From NCBI RefSeq assembly GCF_900156465.1, contig NZ_LT707064.1, positions 5,719,001-5,783,000 on the forward strand: a DNA stretch of 64,000 nucleotides. The letters run 5' to 3'. The notes under the pieces were generated by a model. It was not told where the DNA came from, searched no databases, and saw only the letters and a list, made by a program, of their open reading frames with translations. This document shows, piece after piece, positions 25,843 through 34,821 of this stretch (position 1 is the stretch's first letter; each line of letters opens with the position of its first letter). A program made the translations under genes and the position numbers. This DNA comes from Pseudomonas sp. 7SR1 (lineage in GTDB: Bacteria > Pseudomonadota > Gammaproteobacteria > Pseudomonadales > Pseudomonadaceae).

Positions 25843-26064
25843 TCATTTGTGCAATGGATCATCCCAGAATGGCCGAACCACTTCCTTTTCGACATCCGCT
25901 CGACTGACACCGATGTCCTTGAGCGCCTCGTCGCTCAATCCGGCGAGCAATTCACGCTCATGGTGCAATTCATACCAGCGGCTAAACTTGTGCAACAGAT
26001 CGCTGAGGGAAAACCGATGGAATGAGTGCTTATCTATCGATACGTATCCTTTCTGACCTTTCAT
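25843..26064 (-). CDS. DUF1127 small protein
   Basis: A 73-residue protein. The DUF1127 signature is clear in residues about 28-70: RWYELHHERELLAGLSDEALKDIGVSRADVEKE followed by PFWDD (shown here as the run of conserved W, R/H-E-L, L-S-D, L-D-I-G-S-R, E and P-F-W positions). Such proteins are small Arg-rich regulators; some bind RNA and affect phosphate and carbon metabolism in alphaproteobacteria. GGAGG lies 9 nt before the ATG at 26064. It is transcribed divergently from the LysR-type gene with only about 70 bp between starts, so the regulator may control it. Confidence 0.85.
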   Translation of the reverse strand: MKGQKGYVSIDKHSFHRFSLSDLLHKFSRWYELHHERELLAGLSDEALKDIGVSRADVEKEVVRPFWDDPLHK

Positions 26065-26134
26065 CGTGATGTCCTCCGTTGGGGGTGGCTCAAGTCTCGC
26101 GCCACCGCTAAGATCAATCCAACGAATGTTTCTT

Positions 26135-27016
26135 ATGCAATACATCTCGGAGATTGATCCATTGTCGAGTTACCCGAGCATCGATACGGAAGTGCTGCGT
26201 ACCTTCGTCGCCATCGCCGACCAGGGGGGATTCACCCGCGCCGGTGAACTGGTCAACCGCACCCAGTCCGCCGTCAGCATGCAGATGAAGCGCCTGGAAG
26301 AAGATGTGCTGCAGCGGCGCCTGTTCGAGCGTGACGGGCGCCAGGTCAAGCTCACCGCCGAAGGCCAGGTGCTATTGGGGTACGCCCGCAGGATCCTCAA
26401 GCTGCACAGCGAGGTGTTCAATACCCTGCGCGAACCGCACATGGTCGGTACCGTGCGCATCGGCACACCGGACGATTACGTGATGCGATTCCTGCCGGGT
26501 ATCCTGCAGCGCTTCGCCCAGTTCTATCCGCTGATCGAAATCGAAGTGCATTGCGAATCGTCCAAGCAGCTGTTGCTGCGCCAGGACCTGGACCTGTCCA
26601 TCGTCACCCGTAAACCCGGGGATGAAATCGGCCAGCTATTGCGCAAGGAACGCTTCGTCTGGGCCGAAGCGGCGTGCTTCAACGCCCATGAAAAAACACC
26701 ACTGCCCCTGGCGATGTTCAACAGTGACTGTTTCTGCCGACAGTGGGCCTGTAATGCGCTGGATGCCATGGGCCGCGAGTATCGCGTGGCCTACAACAGT
26801 TCCAGCCTGTCGGCGCTCATGGCCGTAGTGGGCGCGGGCCTGGCGATCACCGCGCAACTGGAAAGCCTGCTCACGCCGGACATGCGGGTACTGGGCGAGG
26901 CCGAGAACCTGCCGGAACTGCCCGAGGCCAGCATCATGCTGATCCGCAACCTGCACAATCCGTCGCCGATCACCGAATGCCTGGCCGAGCACATCGTCGA
27001 AGGCTTCAAGCTTTAA
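26135..27016 (+). CDS. LysR-type transcriptional regulator
   Basis: A regulator of about 293 residues. The N-terminal helix-turn-helix reads TFVAIADQGGFTRAGELVNRTQSAVSMQMKRLEE, in pieces typical of LysR family. It is followed by a linker helix and a periplasmic-binding-protein-like effector domain (about 95-290). The start is uncertain: ATG codons at 26126 and 26135 are possible, and a frame open to 26066 overlaps the DUF1127 promoter. None has a good ribosome-binding site. It is divergent from the DUF1127 gene, and its stop overlaps the convergent TauE-type gene by 11 bp. Either neighbour is a possible target. Confidence 0.85.
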   Translation: MQYISEIDPLSSYPSIDTEVLRTFVAIADQGGFTRAGELVNRTQSAVSMQMKRLEEDVLQRRLFERDGRQVKLTAEGQVLLGYARRILKLHSEVFNTLREPHMVGTVRIGTPDDYVMRFLPGILQRFAQFYPLIEIEVHCESSKQLLLRQDLDLSIVTRKPGDEIGQLLRKERFVWAEAACFNAHEKTPLPLAMFNSDCFCRQWACNALDAMGREYRVAYNSSSLSALMAVVGAGLAITAQLESLLTPDMRVLGEAENLPELPEASIMLIRNLHNPSPITECLAEHIVEGFKL

Positions 27017-27755
27017 AGGCGAGCAGGATCGCGCAAACCACCAGGAAGCCGCAGAACAAGGCGCGCAACAGGCGCTCCGGCATGGCATGGGCGACTTTCA
27101 CGCCCCAGCTGATGCTCAGCAAGCCGCCGGCGGCCAAGGGCACGCCGATGCTCCAGTCCACCTGGTGGTGGAACGCGTAGGTAGCCAGGGTCACGCCGGT
27201 GCTGGGCAAGGCCAGCGACAGCGACAACCCCTGGGCCACCACCTGGGTGGTGCCAAACAGGCTGGTCAGGATAGGCGTCGCGACAACAGCCCCGCCGACA
27301 CCGAACAGACCTCCCATGGCCCCGGATACCGCCCCCAGCACGCCGAGCCACGGCCAGCCATAGCGCATCTGTGCCGAGGCCGGCGCGCTGGTGGCGAACA
27401 TACGGATCAGGTTATAGGCCGCCAATACGATCAAGAACGCCACGAAACCGATGCGCATGCTCTGGGCATCGATGCCGACGGCCCAGATCGAGCCAAGCCA
27501 GGCAAAGCAGAACCCCATGGTCGCCAACGGCAGGACATGGCGCAGCTCGATGCGATTACGCTGGTGGTAACGCCACAGGGCCAGCATCACATTGGGAACC
27601 ACCATCACCAGCGCCGTCCCCTGGGCGATCTGCTGGTCCAGACCGAACCAGACCCCCAGAACCGGAATCGCGATCAATCCGCCGCCAATCCCGAACAATC
27701 CCCCCAGGGTGCCCAACGCAGCCCCGACCACCAGATACAGAAAACTCTCGATCAC
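27006..27755 (-). CDS. TauE/SafE-family membrane exporter
   Basis: A 249-residue membrane protein with about eight hydrophobic segments and the duplicated glycine-rich motifs GTLGGLFGIGGGLIAIP and GAMGGLFGVGGAVVATP, diagnostic of TauE/SafE (DUF81) transporters. These export sulfite, sulfoacetate or related organosulfur anions. I chose the GTG at 27755 because AGGGGAG lies 8 nt upstream. An ATG at 27773 would overlap that site. Its 3' end overlaps the LysR gene by 11 bp. Substrate unknown. Confidence 0.85.
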   Translation of the reverse strand: MIESFLYLVVGAALGTLGGLFGIGGGLIAIPVLGVWFGLDQQIAQGTALVMVVPNVMLALWRYHQRNRIELRHVLPLATMGFCFAWLGSIWAVGIDAQSMRIGFVAFLIVLAAYNLIRMFATSAPASAQMRYGWPWLGVLGAVSGAMGGLFGVGGAVVATPILTSLFGTTQVVAQGLSLSLALPSTGVTLATYAFHHQVDWSIGVPLAAGGLLSISWGVKVAHAMPERLLRALFCGFLVVCAILLAFKA

Positions 27756-27902
27756 AGACGATTCTCCCCTCATCAAGGGCGCATATCCTACGCAGTCGAC
27801 GCCTTCGGCGAAACGTGACATCGGTGCAACACGTCAGAATTGTCTGGCGCACGAAAGATTTGCCCGCTAGATTTATCCCAATCATTGATTGAAGGTTTTG
27901 CC

Positions 27903-28364
27903 ATGAGTACTCAGCACGCCACCCCCGACCCTTGCGAAGCCCTGTTGCTCGACAACCAGGTTTGCTTTGCCCTGCACTCTACGTCGCTGATGATGACCAA
28001 GGTCTACAAGCCACTGCTGCAAGCCCTGGGCCTGACATACCCCCAATACCTGGCGATGATGGTGCTGTGGGAAACCGACGGTTTGACCGTAGGGGAGATC
28101 AGCAGTCGCCTGCTTACCGACCCGGGCTCGTTGACCCCGCTGCTCAAGCGCCTTGAGGCCGAAGGCCTGCTGAGCCGCACCCGCAGCCGAGAAGACGAAC
28201 GCGTGGTGGTTGTGGAACTCACCGAGAAAGGCCGCGCCTTGCAGAAAAAAGCCCTCGATATTCCCCAATGCATCCTCGCCGCCAGCGGCCAGACCCTGGA
28301 GCAGTTGAAAAAACTGCAACAGGACCTGCAGGCACTGCGCAGCCATCTGCAAGACAGCCTCTGA
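27903..28364 (+). CDS. ohrR: OhrR, organic-hydroperoxide-sensing repressor
   Basis: A 153-residue MarR/OhrR protein. Sensor C21 lies in LDNQVCFALHSTS and resolving-type C123 in DIPQCILAASG. The DNA-binding core LTYPQYLAMMVLWE and PGSLTPLLKRLEAEGL is nearly the same as in the OspR-like protein at 14251. It should repress ohr, which lies 402 bp downstream on the same strand, until its cysteine is oxidised by an organic hydroperoxide. This matches the PA2849-PA2850 pair of P. aeruginosa. The ATG at 27903 starts the family-like sequence; the open frame begins earlier. Confidence 0.9.
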   Translation: MSTQHATPDPCEALLLDNQVCFALHSTSLMMTKVYKPLLQALGLTYPQYLAMMVLWETDGLTVGEISSRLLTDPGSLTPLLKRLEAEGLLSRTRSREDERVVVVELTEKGRALQKKALDIPQCILAASGQTLEQLKKLQQDLQALRSHLQDSL

Positions 28365-28766
28365 TTCCACCTCCTCAAAGCCTGGCGATCCCGCGATGGC
28401 GGTATGTCGTCATACCGCCAGGGACTGCCACCGCGCCATCGTGAGCAAGCGCGGCCCACACACGCCCCCCCGCCCTCAGCCTTCGCACCCCGCATATTCC
28501 TGCCTGCGCCCCCCATTTCATCCTTACCCGACTTCCTTATGTAGGCCAGGTCTGTCCACAAAGGCCTACTCGAAGCCGGCGTATCAAATTTTTTTCACCG
28601 CTTGGAACGCTCTATATCAAGGGTTCAAGACCTTCCGATCTAAAAAAATCCATCCGCCTCGAAAATTTATCTTGCGCGCAAGATATTTGCGCTATACATT
28701 CTCTTCACACCTACTTAGCGCACAAATATTTAGCGCAAAACATCAACCAGGAACGAGGCTCCCATC
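28365..28766. other. ohrR-ohr intergenic region
   Basis: 402 bp without a gene. The first 200 bp are unremarkable. The last 140 bp are AT-rich and hold the ohr promoter region and the operator palindrome at 28668-28685. A second GCGC-flanked AT stretch, TTAGCGCACAAATATTTAGCGCAA, covers roughly 28714-28737 (written here as GCGCACAAAT and ATTTAGCGC elements). It could be an additional site. Confidence 0.55.
28668..28685. promoter_or_regulatory. Probable OhrR operator: 18-bp perfect palindrome
   Basis: TATCTTGCGCGCAAGATA is perfectly self-complementary and lies 82 bp before the ohr start. A TATACA -10-like box at 28693-28698 follows it, so bound protein would cover the -35 region. The TTGCGCGCAA core resembles the core of the gpx palindrome at 15240-15263. 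Confidence 0.75.
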
Positions 28767-29186
28767 ATGAAAACTCTCTACACAGCAATCGCAACTTCCA
28801 CCGGCGGCCGTGATGGTCGTGCGATCTCCAGCGACAACATCCTCGACGTCAAGCTCGCCACGCCCAAGGAACTCGGCGGCGCTGGTGGCGCGGCAACCAA
28901 CCCGGAACAACTGTTCGCTGCCGGTTACTCGGCCTGCTTCATCGGCGCCCTGAAATTCGTCGCCAGCCAGAGCAAGCGCAAGATCCCGGATGATGCCTCG
29001 ATTACCGCCCATGTCGGCATCGGCCAGATCCCCGGTGGTTTCGGCCTCGACATCGACCTGCACATCAGCCTGCCAGGCCTGGATCAGGACGAAGCGCAAA
29101 GCCTGGTGGACGCGGCTCACCAAGTCTGCCCCTACTCCAACGCAACTCGCGGCAACGTCGATGTCCGCCTGCACGTAACCATCTGA
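28767..29186 (+). CDS. ohr: Organic hydroperoxide resistance protein Ohr
   Basis: A 139-residue OsmC/Ohr-family peroxidase. The two reactive cysteines are C57 in GYSACFIGAL and C121 in QVCPYSNATRGN, the exact Ohr pattern. The LGGAGGAATNPEQLFAAGY segment is the family N-terminal signature. It reduces organic and lipid hydroperoxides using lipoylated enzymes as electron source. Length is typical. It lies downstream of ohrR, with a palindromic operator in between, and 32 bp upstream of a secreted hydrolase that is probably co-transcribed. Confidence 0.97.
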   Translation: MKTLYTAIATSTGGRDGRAISSDNILDVKLATPKELGGAGGAATNPEQLFAAGYSACFIGALKFVASQSKRKIPDDASITAHVGIGQIPGGFGLDIDLHISLPGLDQDEAQSLVDAAHQVCPYSNATRGNVDVRLHVTI

Positions 29187-29218
29187 TCACCGACCCTACT
29201 GACCTCAAGGAGACGAAC

Positions 29219-30232
29219 ATGAACACATTCAGCAAAGCCCTGACCGGCACCCTTCTCGCACTCAGCGTCAGCAGCGCCTTCGCCAACGGCATTGTCGAGC
29301 ACAACACCCAGACGTTCCTCGATGCACTGAACGCCGGCACTGGCAAGCCGCTGGAACAGCTTTCTCCCAAGGATGCCCGTGCTGTACTGGTTGGCGCCCA
29401 GGCGGGGGTTAAACTGACCCTGCCCAAGGCCGATGTCAGCGAGAAAACCATCCAGGTGGATGGCCAGTCGATCAGCCTGACCATCGTTCGTCCGGCCGGG
29501 GTCAAGGGGGAATTGCCCGTGTTCATGTTCTTCCATGGCGGCGGCTGGGTGTTGGGGGATTTCCCGACCCACGAACGACTGGTTCGTGACCTGGTGGCGG
29601 GATCGGGAGCCGCGGCAGTGTTCGTCAACTACACGCCGTCCCCCGAAGCGCATTACCCGGTGGCGATCAACCAGGCCTACGCCGCCACGAAATGGGTGGC
29701 CGAGCATGGCAAGCAGATCAATGTCGACGGCAAGCGCCTGGCAGTGGTGGGCAACAGCGTTGGCGGCAACATGGCAGCCGTCGTGGCATTGATGGCCAAG
29801 GACAAGGGTACCCCGGCGATCCGGTTCCAGGCGCTGTTATGGCCGGTGACCGACGCCAGCTTCGAAACTGCGTCCTACAACCAATTCGCCGAGGGACACT
29901 TCCTCAGCAAGAACATGATGAAGTGGTTCTGGGACAACTACACCACCGATGCCGGACAGCGCAGCGAGATCTATGCTTCGCCGCTGCGGGCGACCACCGC
30001 GCAACTCAAGGGGCTGCCGCCAGCACTGGTGCAGACCGCCGAGGCCGATGTATTGCGCGACGAAGGCGAAGCCTATGCTCGCAAACTGGACGCCGCCGGT
30101 GTGCCGGTCACCGCAGTGCGCTACAACGGCATGATCCACGACTATGGCCTGCTCAACGTCGTGAGCCAGGTGCCGGCAGTGCGTTCGGCGATGTTGCAGG
30201 TGTCCGAGGAGCTCAAGCAACACCTTAAGTGA
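29219..30232 (+). CDS. Exported alpha/beta hydrolase (HSL-like esterase)
   Basis: A 337-residue hydrolase with a cleavable-looking signal peptide (about 1-21, ending SAFA). It has the HGGGW oxyanion motif of hormone-sensitive-lipase-type esterases, the nucleophile elbow GNSVGGN, and late Asp/His candidates in EADVLRDEGE and MIHDYGLL. It is predicted to cleave short-chain esters or peroxy-esters in the periplasm. AAGGAG lies 7 nt before the ATG. The 32-bp gap after ohr suggests an operon controlled by OhrR, linking an exported esterase to organic-hydroperoxide stress. Substrate unknown. Confidence 0.82.
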   Translation: MNTFSKALTGTLLALSVSSAFANGIVEHNTQTFLDALNAGTGKPLEQLSPKDARAVLVGAQAGVKLTLPKADVSEKTIQVDGQSISLTIVRPAGVKGELPVFMFFHGGGWVLGDFPTHERLVRDLVAGSGAAAVFVNYTPSPEAHYPVAINQAYAATKWVAEHGKQINVDGKRLAVVGNSVGGNMAAVVALMAKDKGTPAIRFQALLWPVTDASFETASYNQFAEGHFLSKNMMKWFWDNYTTDAGQRSEIYASPLRATTAQLKGLPPALVQTAEADVLRDEGEAYARKLDAAGVPVTAVRYNGMIHDYGLLNVVSQVPAVRSAMLQVSEELKQHLK

Positions 30233-30234
30233 AT

Positions 30235-30277
30235 GGGCTGCGCAGCCCTGATGGCGAGGGAGCCTGCTCCCTTCGCC
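30235..30277. repeat. REP-like double hairpin
   Basis: GGGCTGCGCAGCCC (30235-30248) is a perfect palindrome. It is followed by GGCGAGGGAGC and GCTCCCTTCGCC (30253-30277). Both elements are frequent P. fluorescens-group repeat units. They lie just after the hydrolase stop and before the terminator. Confidence 0.65.
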
Positions 30278-30300
30278 ACCAGGAATTGCTGTATGTTGAA

Positions 30301-30336
30301 ATGAAAAAGCCCGACTCAATGGTCGGGCTTTTTCAT
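30301..30336. terminator. Bidirectional terminator, hydrolase and efp
   Basis: ATGAAAAAGCCCGAC (30301-30315) and GTCGGGCTTTTTCAT (30322-30336) pair perfectly over 15 bp with a 6-nt loop. T-runs exist on both strands between the convergent genes. Confidence 0.93.
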
Positions 30337-30350
30337 GCACAAGGCGTCGC

Positions 30351-30920
30351 TTACTTGGCGCGGCCCTTGTAGGAACCGCCATCGCGGGTATCGATCTCGA
30401 TCATGTCGCCGATTTCGATGAAGTCAGCAACCGACAGCTCGGTACCGTTCTTCAGTTTGGCAGGCTTCATGACCTTGCCGGAAGTGTCGCCGCGAGCGGA
30501 ACCTTCGGTGTAGTCAACCTGACGCACGATGGTGGTCGGCAGTTCCACGGAAACCAGACGGCCTTCGAAGAATACGGCTTCGCAGACGTCGGTCATGCCT
30601 TCTTCAACGAATGGCAGGACGCTTTCGATGTCTTCGGCGTTCAGCTCGTACATGGTGTAGTCAGTGGTGTCCATGAACGTGTAGGAGTCACCGCTGATGA
30701 AGGACAGGGTGGCTTCCTTGCGGTCGAGGATCACGTCGTCCAGCTTGTCGTCGGCGCCGTAGACGGTTTCGGTCTTGTAGCCGGTCAATAGGTTCTTCAG
30801 CTTGGTCTTCATGATCGCGCTGTTACGACCCGACTTGGTGAATTCAGCTTTCTGAACCAACCAAGGATCGTTGTCGATACGAATCACGGTACCGGGTTTG
30901 AGTTCTTTACCAGTTTTCAT
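30351..30920 (-). CDS. efp: Elongation factor P
   Basis: A 189-residue EF-P with the three-domain length of the family. The loop that reaches the ribosomal peptidyl-transferase centre reads [11 protein letters not shown], with R32 at the tip in place of the lysine seen in E. coli. That arginine is the site rhamnosylated by EarP, whose gene lies immediately upstream (48 bp). EF-P relieves stalling at polyproline stretches. The genes form an earP-efp unit on the minus strand. The start has only a weak ribosome-binding site. Confidence 0.97.
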   Translation of the reverse strand: MKTGKELKPGTVIRIDNDPWLVQKAEFTKSGRNSAIMKTKLKNLLTGYKTETVYGADDKLDDVILDRKEATLSFISGDSYTFMDTTDYTMYELNAEDIESVLPFVEEGMTDVCEAVFFEGRLVSVELPTTIVRQVDYTEGSARGDTSGKVMKPAKLKNGTELSVADFIEIGDMIEIDTRDGGSYKGRAK

Positions 30921-30968
30921 TGCGAATATCCGAATTTGGATGGGATTTACAAAAATCTAGGCCGCGTA

Positions 30969-32102
30969 TCATAGCCAATTTCCATAAAACTTCACCAGCG
31001 CCGTGGCAAGATCGGGTCGCGAAGCCTGTTCCAGGCACCACGCCTGGGCATGTTCGGCCAGTTCCTGCTGCCGCTCGCAGACGGTTTTCCAGTGTTCGGC
31101 CATGTCCTGGCCGGCATTCCACGCCCGCCAGAGACCGCTCATCGCTTTTTGCGCCGGCTCTGCAAGTCCTTGGGTGTAGAGCGTGAGGAAAGCCTCGAGT
31201 TTGTCCAGGTGTACGTCCTCTTCCTGCTGATAGATGTGCCAGAGCAGTGGCCGGCCGGCCCACTGGGCACGCACGAAAGAATCCTCGCCGCGCACGGCGT
31301 TGAAATCGCAGCACCACAGCAGCAGATCGTATTGATCCTGCCGGACGAATGGCAGCACCTGCACCGTCAGGGCGCCACGCCGATGCACTGCGCCGACCTC
31401 CAACGGGCCTACCGCGAACCAACGTTCGACGTCCCCCAGTATCCGCCCTTCCGGCACCAGCACGTGGGACGCCCGGGCGTCGTGCGCCATGGCATCGAAC
31501 CAACTCGCCAGCCCGGCGTTTTCATAGGCGAACAGGGAGATCAGGCGCGCATCCGGCGCCCGCTCGACCCCCAAGCCCTGGAGGAACATGCGCTGCGCCT
31601 CGGCATCCTGCTGGAATTGCCGGCGCCGCTCCAACAGACCCGCTTCACGCAGCAAGCCTCCCGTCCCTTCACGGAAACCAGGGAAGAAGAAATATTTCTG
31701 CACGTGGCGGTACTTGACCGACGGTAGCCCGTGGCATCCGATGACCCAGTCCTCGGCGCTCAGGTAGTCGAGATTCATCCATAACGGCGTCTTCTGGCGC
31801 TCGGCCATCGCATCCATATAGGCACTGGGCAACTGGCAGGCGAACGCGGCGATTACCACATCGGCCGCTTCGGTGGCGGGCCAGTCCTGGGCCCAGTGAC
31901 GCACCTCAACCCCTTGCTGCCACTGCTGCGCGAGGGTGGTATCGATGCCTGGGCACAACCGCTCGAAAGCACGCAAGTCGTCGACCCATAGCCGGACGGC
32001 ACACCGATGCTCGGCCACCAGTTGCCGGGCCAGGCGCCAGGTGACGCCGATGTCGCCAAAATTATCGACAACGGTGCAAAAGATATCCCAACGCCCGGTC
32101 AT
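30969..32102 (-). CDS. earP: EarP, EF-P arginine rhamnosyltransferase
   Basis: A 377-residue GT-B-fold glycosyltransferase of the EarP (DUF2331) family. It transfers rhamnose from dTDP-L-rhamnose to R32 of EF-P. Family features visible are the N-terminal WDIFCTVVDNFGDIGVTWRLARQL segment (in pieces WDIFC, DNFGDIG, RLARQL) with its catalytic aspartates. The C-terminal nucleotide-sugar region contains FVRQDQYDLLLWCCDFN and RGEDSFVRAQWAGRP. GGGAG lies 6 nt before the ATG. Pairing with an arginine-type efp gene confirms the call. Confidence 0.95.
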   Translation of the reverse strand: MTGRWDIFCTVVDNFGDIGVTWRLARQLVAEHRCAVRLWVDDLRAFERLCPGIDTTLAQQWQQGVEVRHWAQDWPATEAADVVIAAFACQLPSAYMDAMAERQKTPLWMNLDYLSAEDWVIGCHGLPSVKYRHVQKYFFFPGFREGTGGLLREAGLLERRRQFQQDAEAQRMFLQGLGVERAPDARLISLFAYENAGLASWFDAMAHDARASHVLVPEGRILGDVERWFAVGPLEVGAVHRRGALTVQVLPFVRQDQYDLLLWCCDFNAVRGEDSFVRAQWAGRPLLWHIYQQEEDVHLDKLEAFLTLYTQGLAEPAQKAMSGLWRAWNAGQDMAEHWKTVCERQQELAEHAQAWCLEQASRPDLATALVKFYGNWL

Positions 32103-32221
32103 TCCCGACTCCCTGTGACAAAGGTGCGATTGTCCCGAATAAACCGATGATGCAGAAGGGCCGACGGCGATTAATCTTCATGCGACAATCACCGCCCTAC
32201 GAGCCCTGCCAGGAAGCAGCT

Positions 32222-32608
32222 ATGCCCGATCATCCGCCCGCCCAGCGCCTCGGCGCCCTGCAATTGACCCTCAGCATTGCCCTGGGATTATGGCTTGGGT
32301 TTCTCGCCATCGTCCTGACCAGCTGGTTGCTGTCGAAATTCATCTTCGACGAACAACTGGCCCCGGTGGTCGGCGCCGTGCATCAACTGGCGCAACCGCC
32401 AGCCGTGCAGCCGCCTCCCGAGCCGCCCACGCCCATGTTCGAGCAGTATCAGCAGAACCTGCAAAGGAACGAGCAGCGCCAGGCCCTGGATCAGGCCCGC
32501 AGCGATCCGCGTAACCTGTCCAATCCCAAATGCCAGTTCTGGCTGCAGCAGGACCAGAACGCCCCCAGCGAAAAAAGCCGTGCCAACGTTCTACAGTTCT
32601 GCAATTGA
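32222..32608 (+). CDS. Single-pass membrane protein, unknown function
   Basis: A 128-residue protein. A short cytoplasmic N-terminus precedes one transmembrane helix (about 16-39). A Pro-rich stretch (about 57-72) follows, then a Gln/Arg-rich hydrophilic C-terminal domain with two cysteines (KCQFW and FCN at the very end) that could form a disulfide in the periplasm. AGGAAG lies 5-6 nt before the ATG at 32222. The stop is 2 bp before the GreA/B-like gene, so the two are an operon. I do not recognise the family. Confidence 0.75.
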   Translation: MPDHPPAQRLGALQLTLSIALGLWLGFLAIVLTSWLLSKFIFDEQLAPVVGAVHQLAQPPAVQPPPEPPTPMFEQYQQNLQRNEQRQALDQARSDPRNLSNPKCQFWLQQDQNAPSEKSRANVLQFCN

Positions 32609-32610
32609 TC

Positions 32611-33093
32611 ATGGATAAACAGACCGTCCACCGACTGATTCTCGACAAGCTCAAGGTCGATCTCGAGATCGCCGAACGCGCCGCGCAAACCGCCTACGAA
32701 GCCGCGACCCATGAAGAGAACATCGCCGAGAACAAGTACGACACCCTGGGCCTCGAAGCGTCCTACCTCGCCGCCGGACAAGCCCGACGCGTCGAGGAAA
32801 TCCGCCAGGCCCTGGCGCTCTGCCAGAACCTGGCGCTCAGGCCATACGACGAACAACGCGGGATCCAGGTAGGTACACTGATCGGCCTGGAAGATGAGGA
32901 AGGTCGCGAGCAGTGGCTGTTTCTCGGGCCGGATGCAGCGGGACTGAAGGTGTCGCTGGTGGGCCAGCCGATCACGGTCATCACCCCTCGCTCCCCCCTG
33001 GGCCGAGGCCTGCTGGGCAAGTTCGAAGGCGATGAGGTGGAGATCGTGGTGGCGGGTACCCGGCAACAGTTCGCTGTCACCGAGGTGATCTAG
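32611..33093 (+). CDS. GreA/GreB-like transcript-cleavage factor paralogue
   Basis: A 160-residue protein with Gre architecture: an N-terminal helical hairpin (about 1-75) and a C-terminal FKBP-like domain (about 85-160) with ITVITPRSPLGRGLLGKFEGDEV matching the GreA_GreB C-terminal motif. The hairpin tip reads HEENIAENKYDT, a variant of the DLxENAEYxxA tip whose acidic residues reach the RNA polymerase active site. Acidic side chains are present, but the spacing differs from GreA and from GreB at 44679. It probably binds the RNA polymerase secondary channel; cleavage activity is uncertain. It is an operon partner of the preceding membrane protein. Confidence 0.78.
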   Translation: MDKQTVHRLILDKLKVDLEIAERAAQTAYEAATHEENIAENKYDTLGLEASYLAAGQARRVEEIRQALALCQNLALRPYDEQRGIQVGTLIGLEDEEGREQWLFLGPDAAGLKVSLVGQPITVITPRSPLGRGLLGKFEGDEVEIVVAGTRQQFAVTEVI

Positions 33094-33094
33094 G

Positions 33095-33130
33095 GCGTAC
33101 GAAAAGGTACACGACGACCTTTTCGTACGC
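33095..33130. terminator. Perfect 14-bp inverted repeat between convergent genes
   Basis: GCGTACGAAAAGGT (33095-33108) and ACCTTTTCGTACGC (33117-33130) enclose an 8-nt loop. It lies between the GreA/B-like gene and cysB, both ending here. The U-runs are inside the stem, not after it, so termination efficiency is uncertain. Confidence 0.65.
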
Positions 33131-33139
33131 TCTCTGGTA

Positions 33140-34123
<984 letters not shown>

Positions 34124-34224
34124 TCAAAGCAGTTGGACGCCACGGGCATCAGCGACGGTATATAACTATATGAATGGTCACGACAATAAATCTAGAACTT
34201 TTTATGAAAAGCCATCATTTAGCC

Positions 34225-34725
34225 TCAAGCTTCTCCCTGGCGCCGACGCTGCACCAGCGGCACCAGGTACACCGGCACCCGGGATAACTGCAATACCCGC
34301 GCAGCGGTCCTGCCCAAGGGCGTCTCACCACTTGCCCCTTGGCAATGACTGCCTACGATCAGCAAATCGACAGAGAGTTTCGCTGCCTGTTCGAGAATGA
34401 CCTGGGAAGGATCGCCCTGATACACCCTGACCGATTTGATCAGCTTCAAGTCCTGCTGCCCCTCCCCCAATTCTTCGCGAAAACTGTCGAGCACCCGCTG
34501 TTCGATATTGGCCATCACGGTATTCAGACCCTGTCGATGAAATTCGTTCAGCGCCTGCTCGTCGAGATAGCTTTGCAACACCGATTCGGCGAACAGCCCC
34601 ATCGGCTCTACCGCATGCACCACATACAACTCGGCTTCAAACGTCCGTGCCAACGCCAAGGCATGCTGCATCACATAGGGGGCATACAGCCCCAGGTCTG
34701 TGGCATACAGCATCGAACGAATCAT
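34225..34725 (-). CDS. Universal stress protein (UspA family)
   Basis: A 166-residue single Usp domain. The N-terminus MLYATDLGLYAPYVMQHALALA is the nucleotide-binding start. The C-terminal part has DLLIVGSHCQGASGETPLGRTAARVLQLSRVPVYLVP, a G-(2x)-G-(9x)-G-S/T-like ATP-binding loop of the UspFG type. It is cytoplasmic and probably involved in stress survival. GAGGAGG lies directly before the ATG. It is separated from cysB by 110 bp on the same strand. Confidence 0.88.
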   Translation of the reverse strand: MIRSMLYATDLGLYAPYVMQHALALARTFEAELYVVHAVEPMGLFAESVLQSYLDEQALNEFHRQGLNTVMANIEQRVLDSFREELGEGQQDLKLIKSVRVYQGDPSQVILEQAAKLSVDLLIVGSHCQGASGETPLGRTAARVLQLSRVPVYLVPLVQRRRQGEA

Positions 34726-34821
34726 GTGACCTCCTCGCGTGCCAGAATGGCGGAGATTGATTCAGCTTAGCAGTGCCTCGGGGACTACGACGTGTGGCTT
34801 GACGTCCCGGACGACGGCTCG

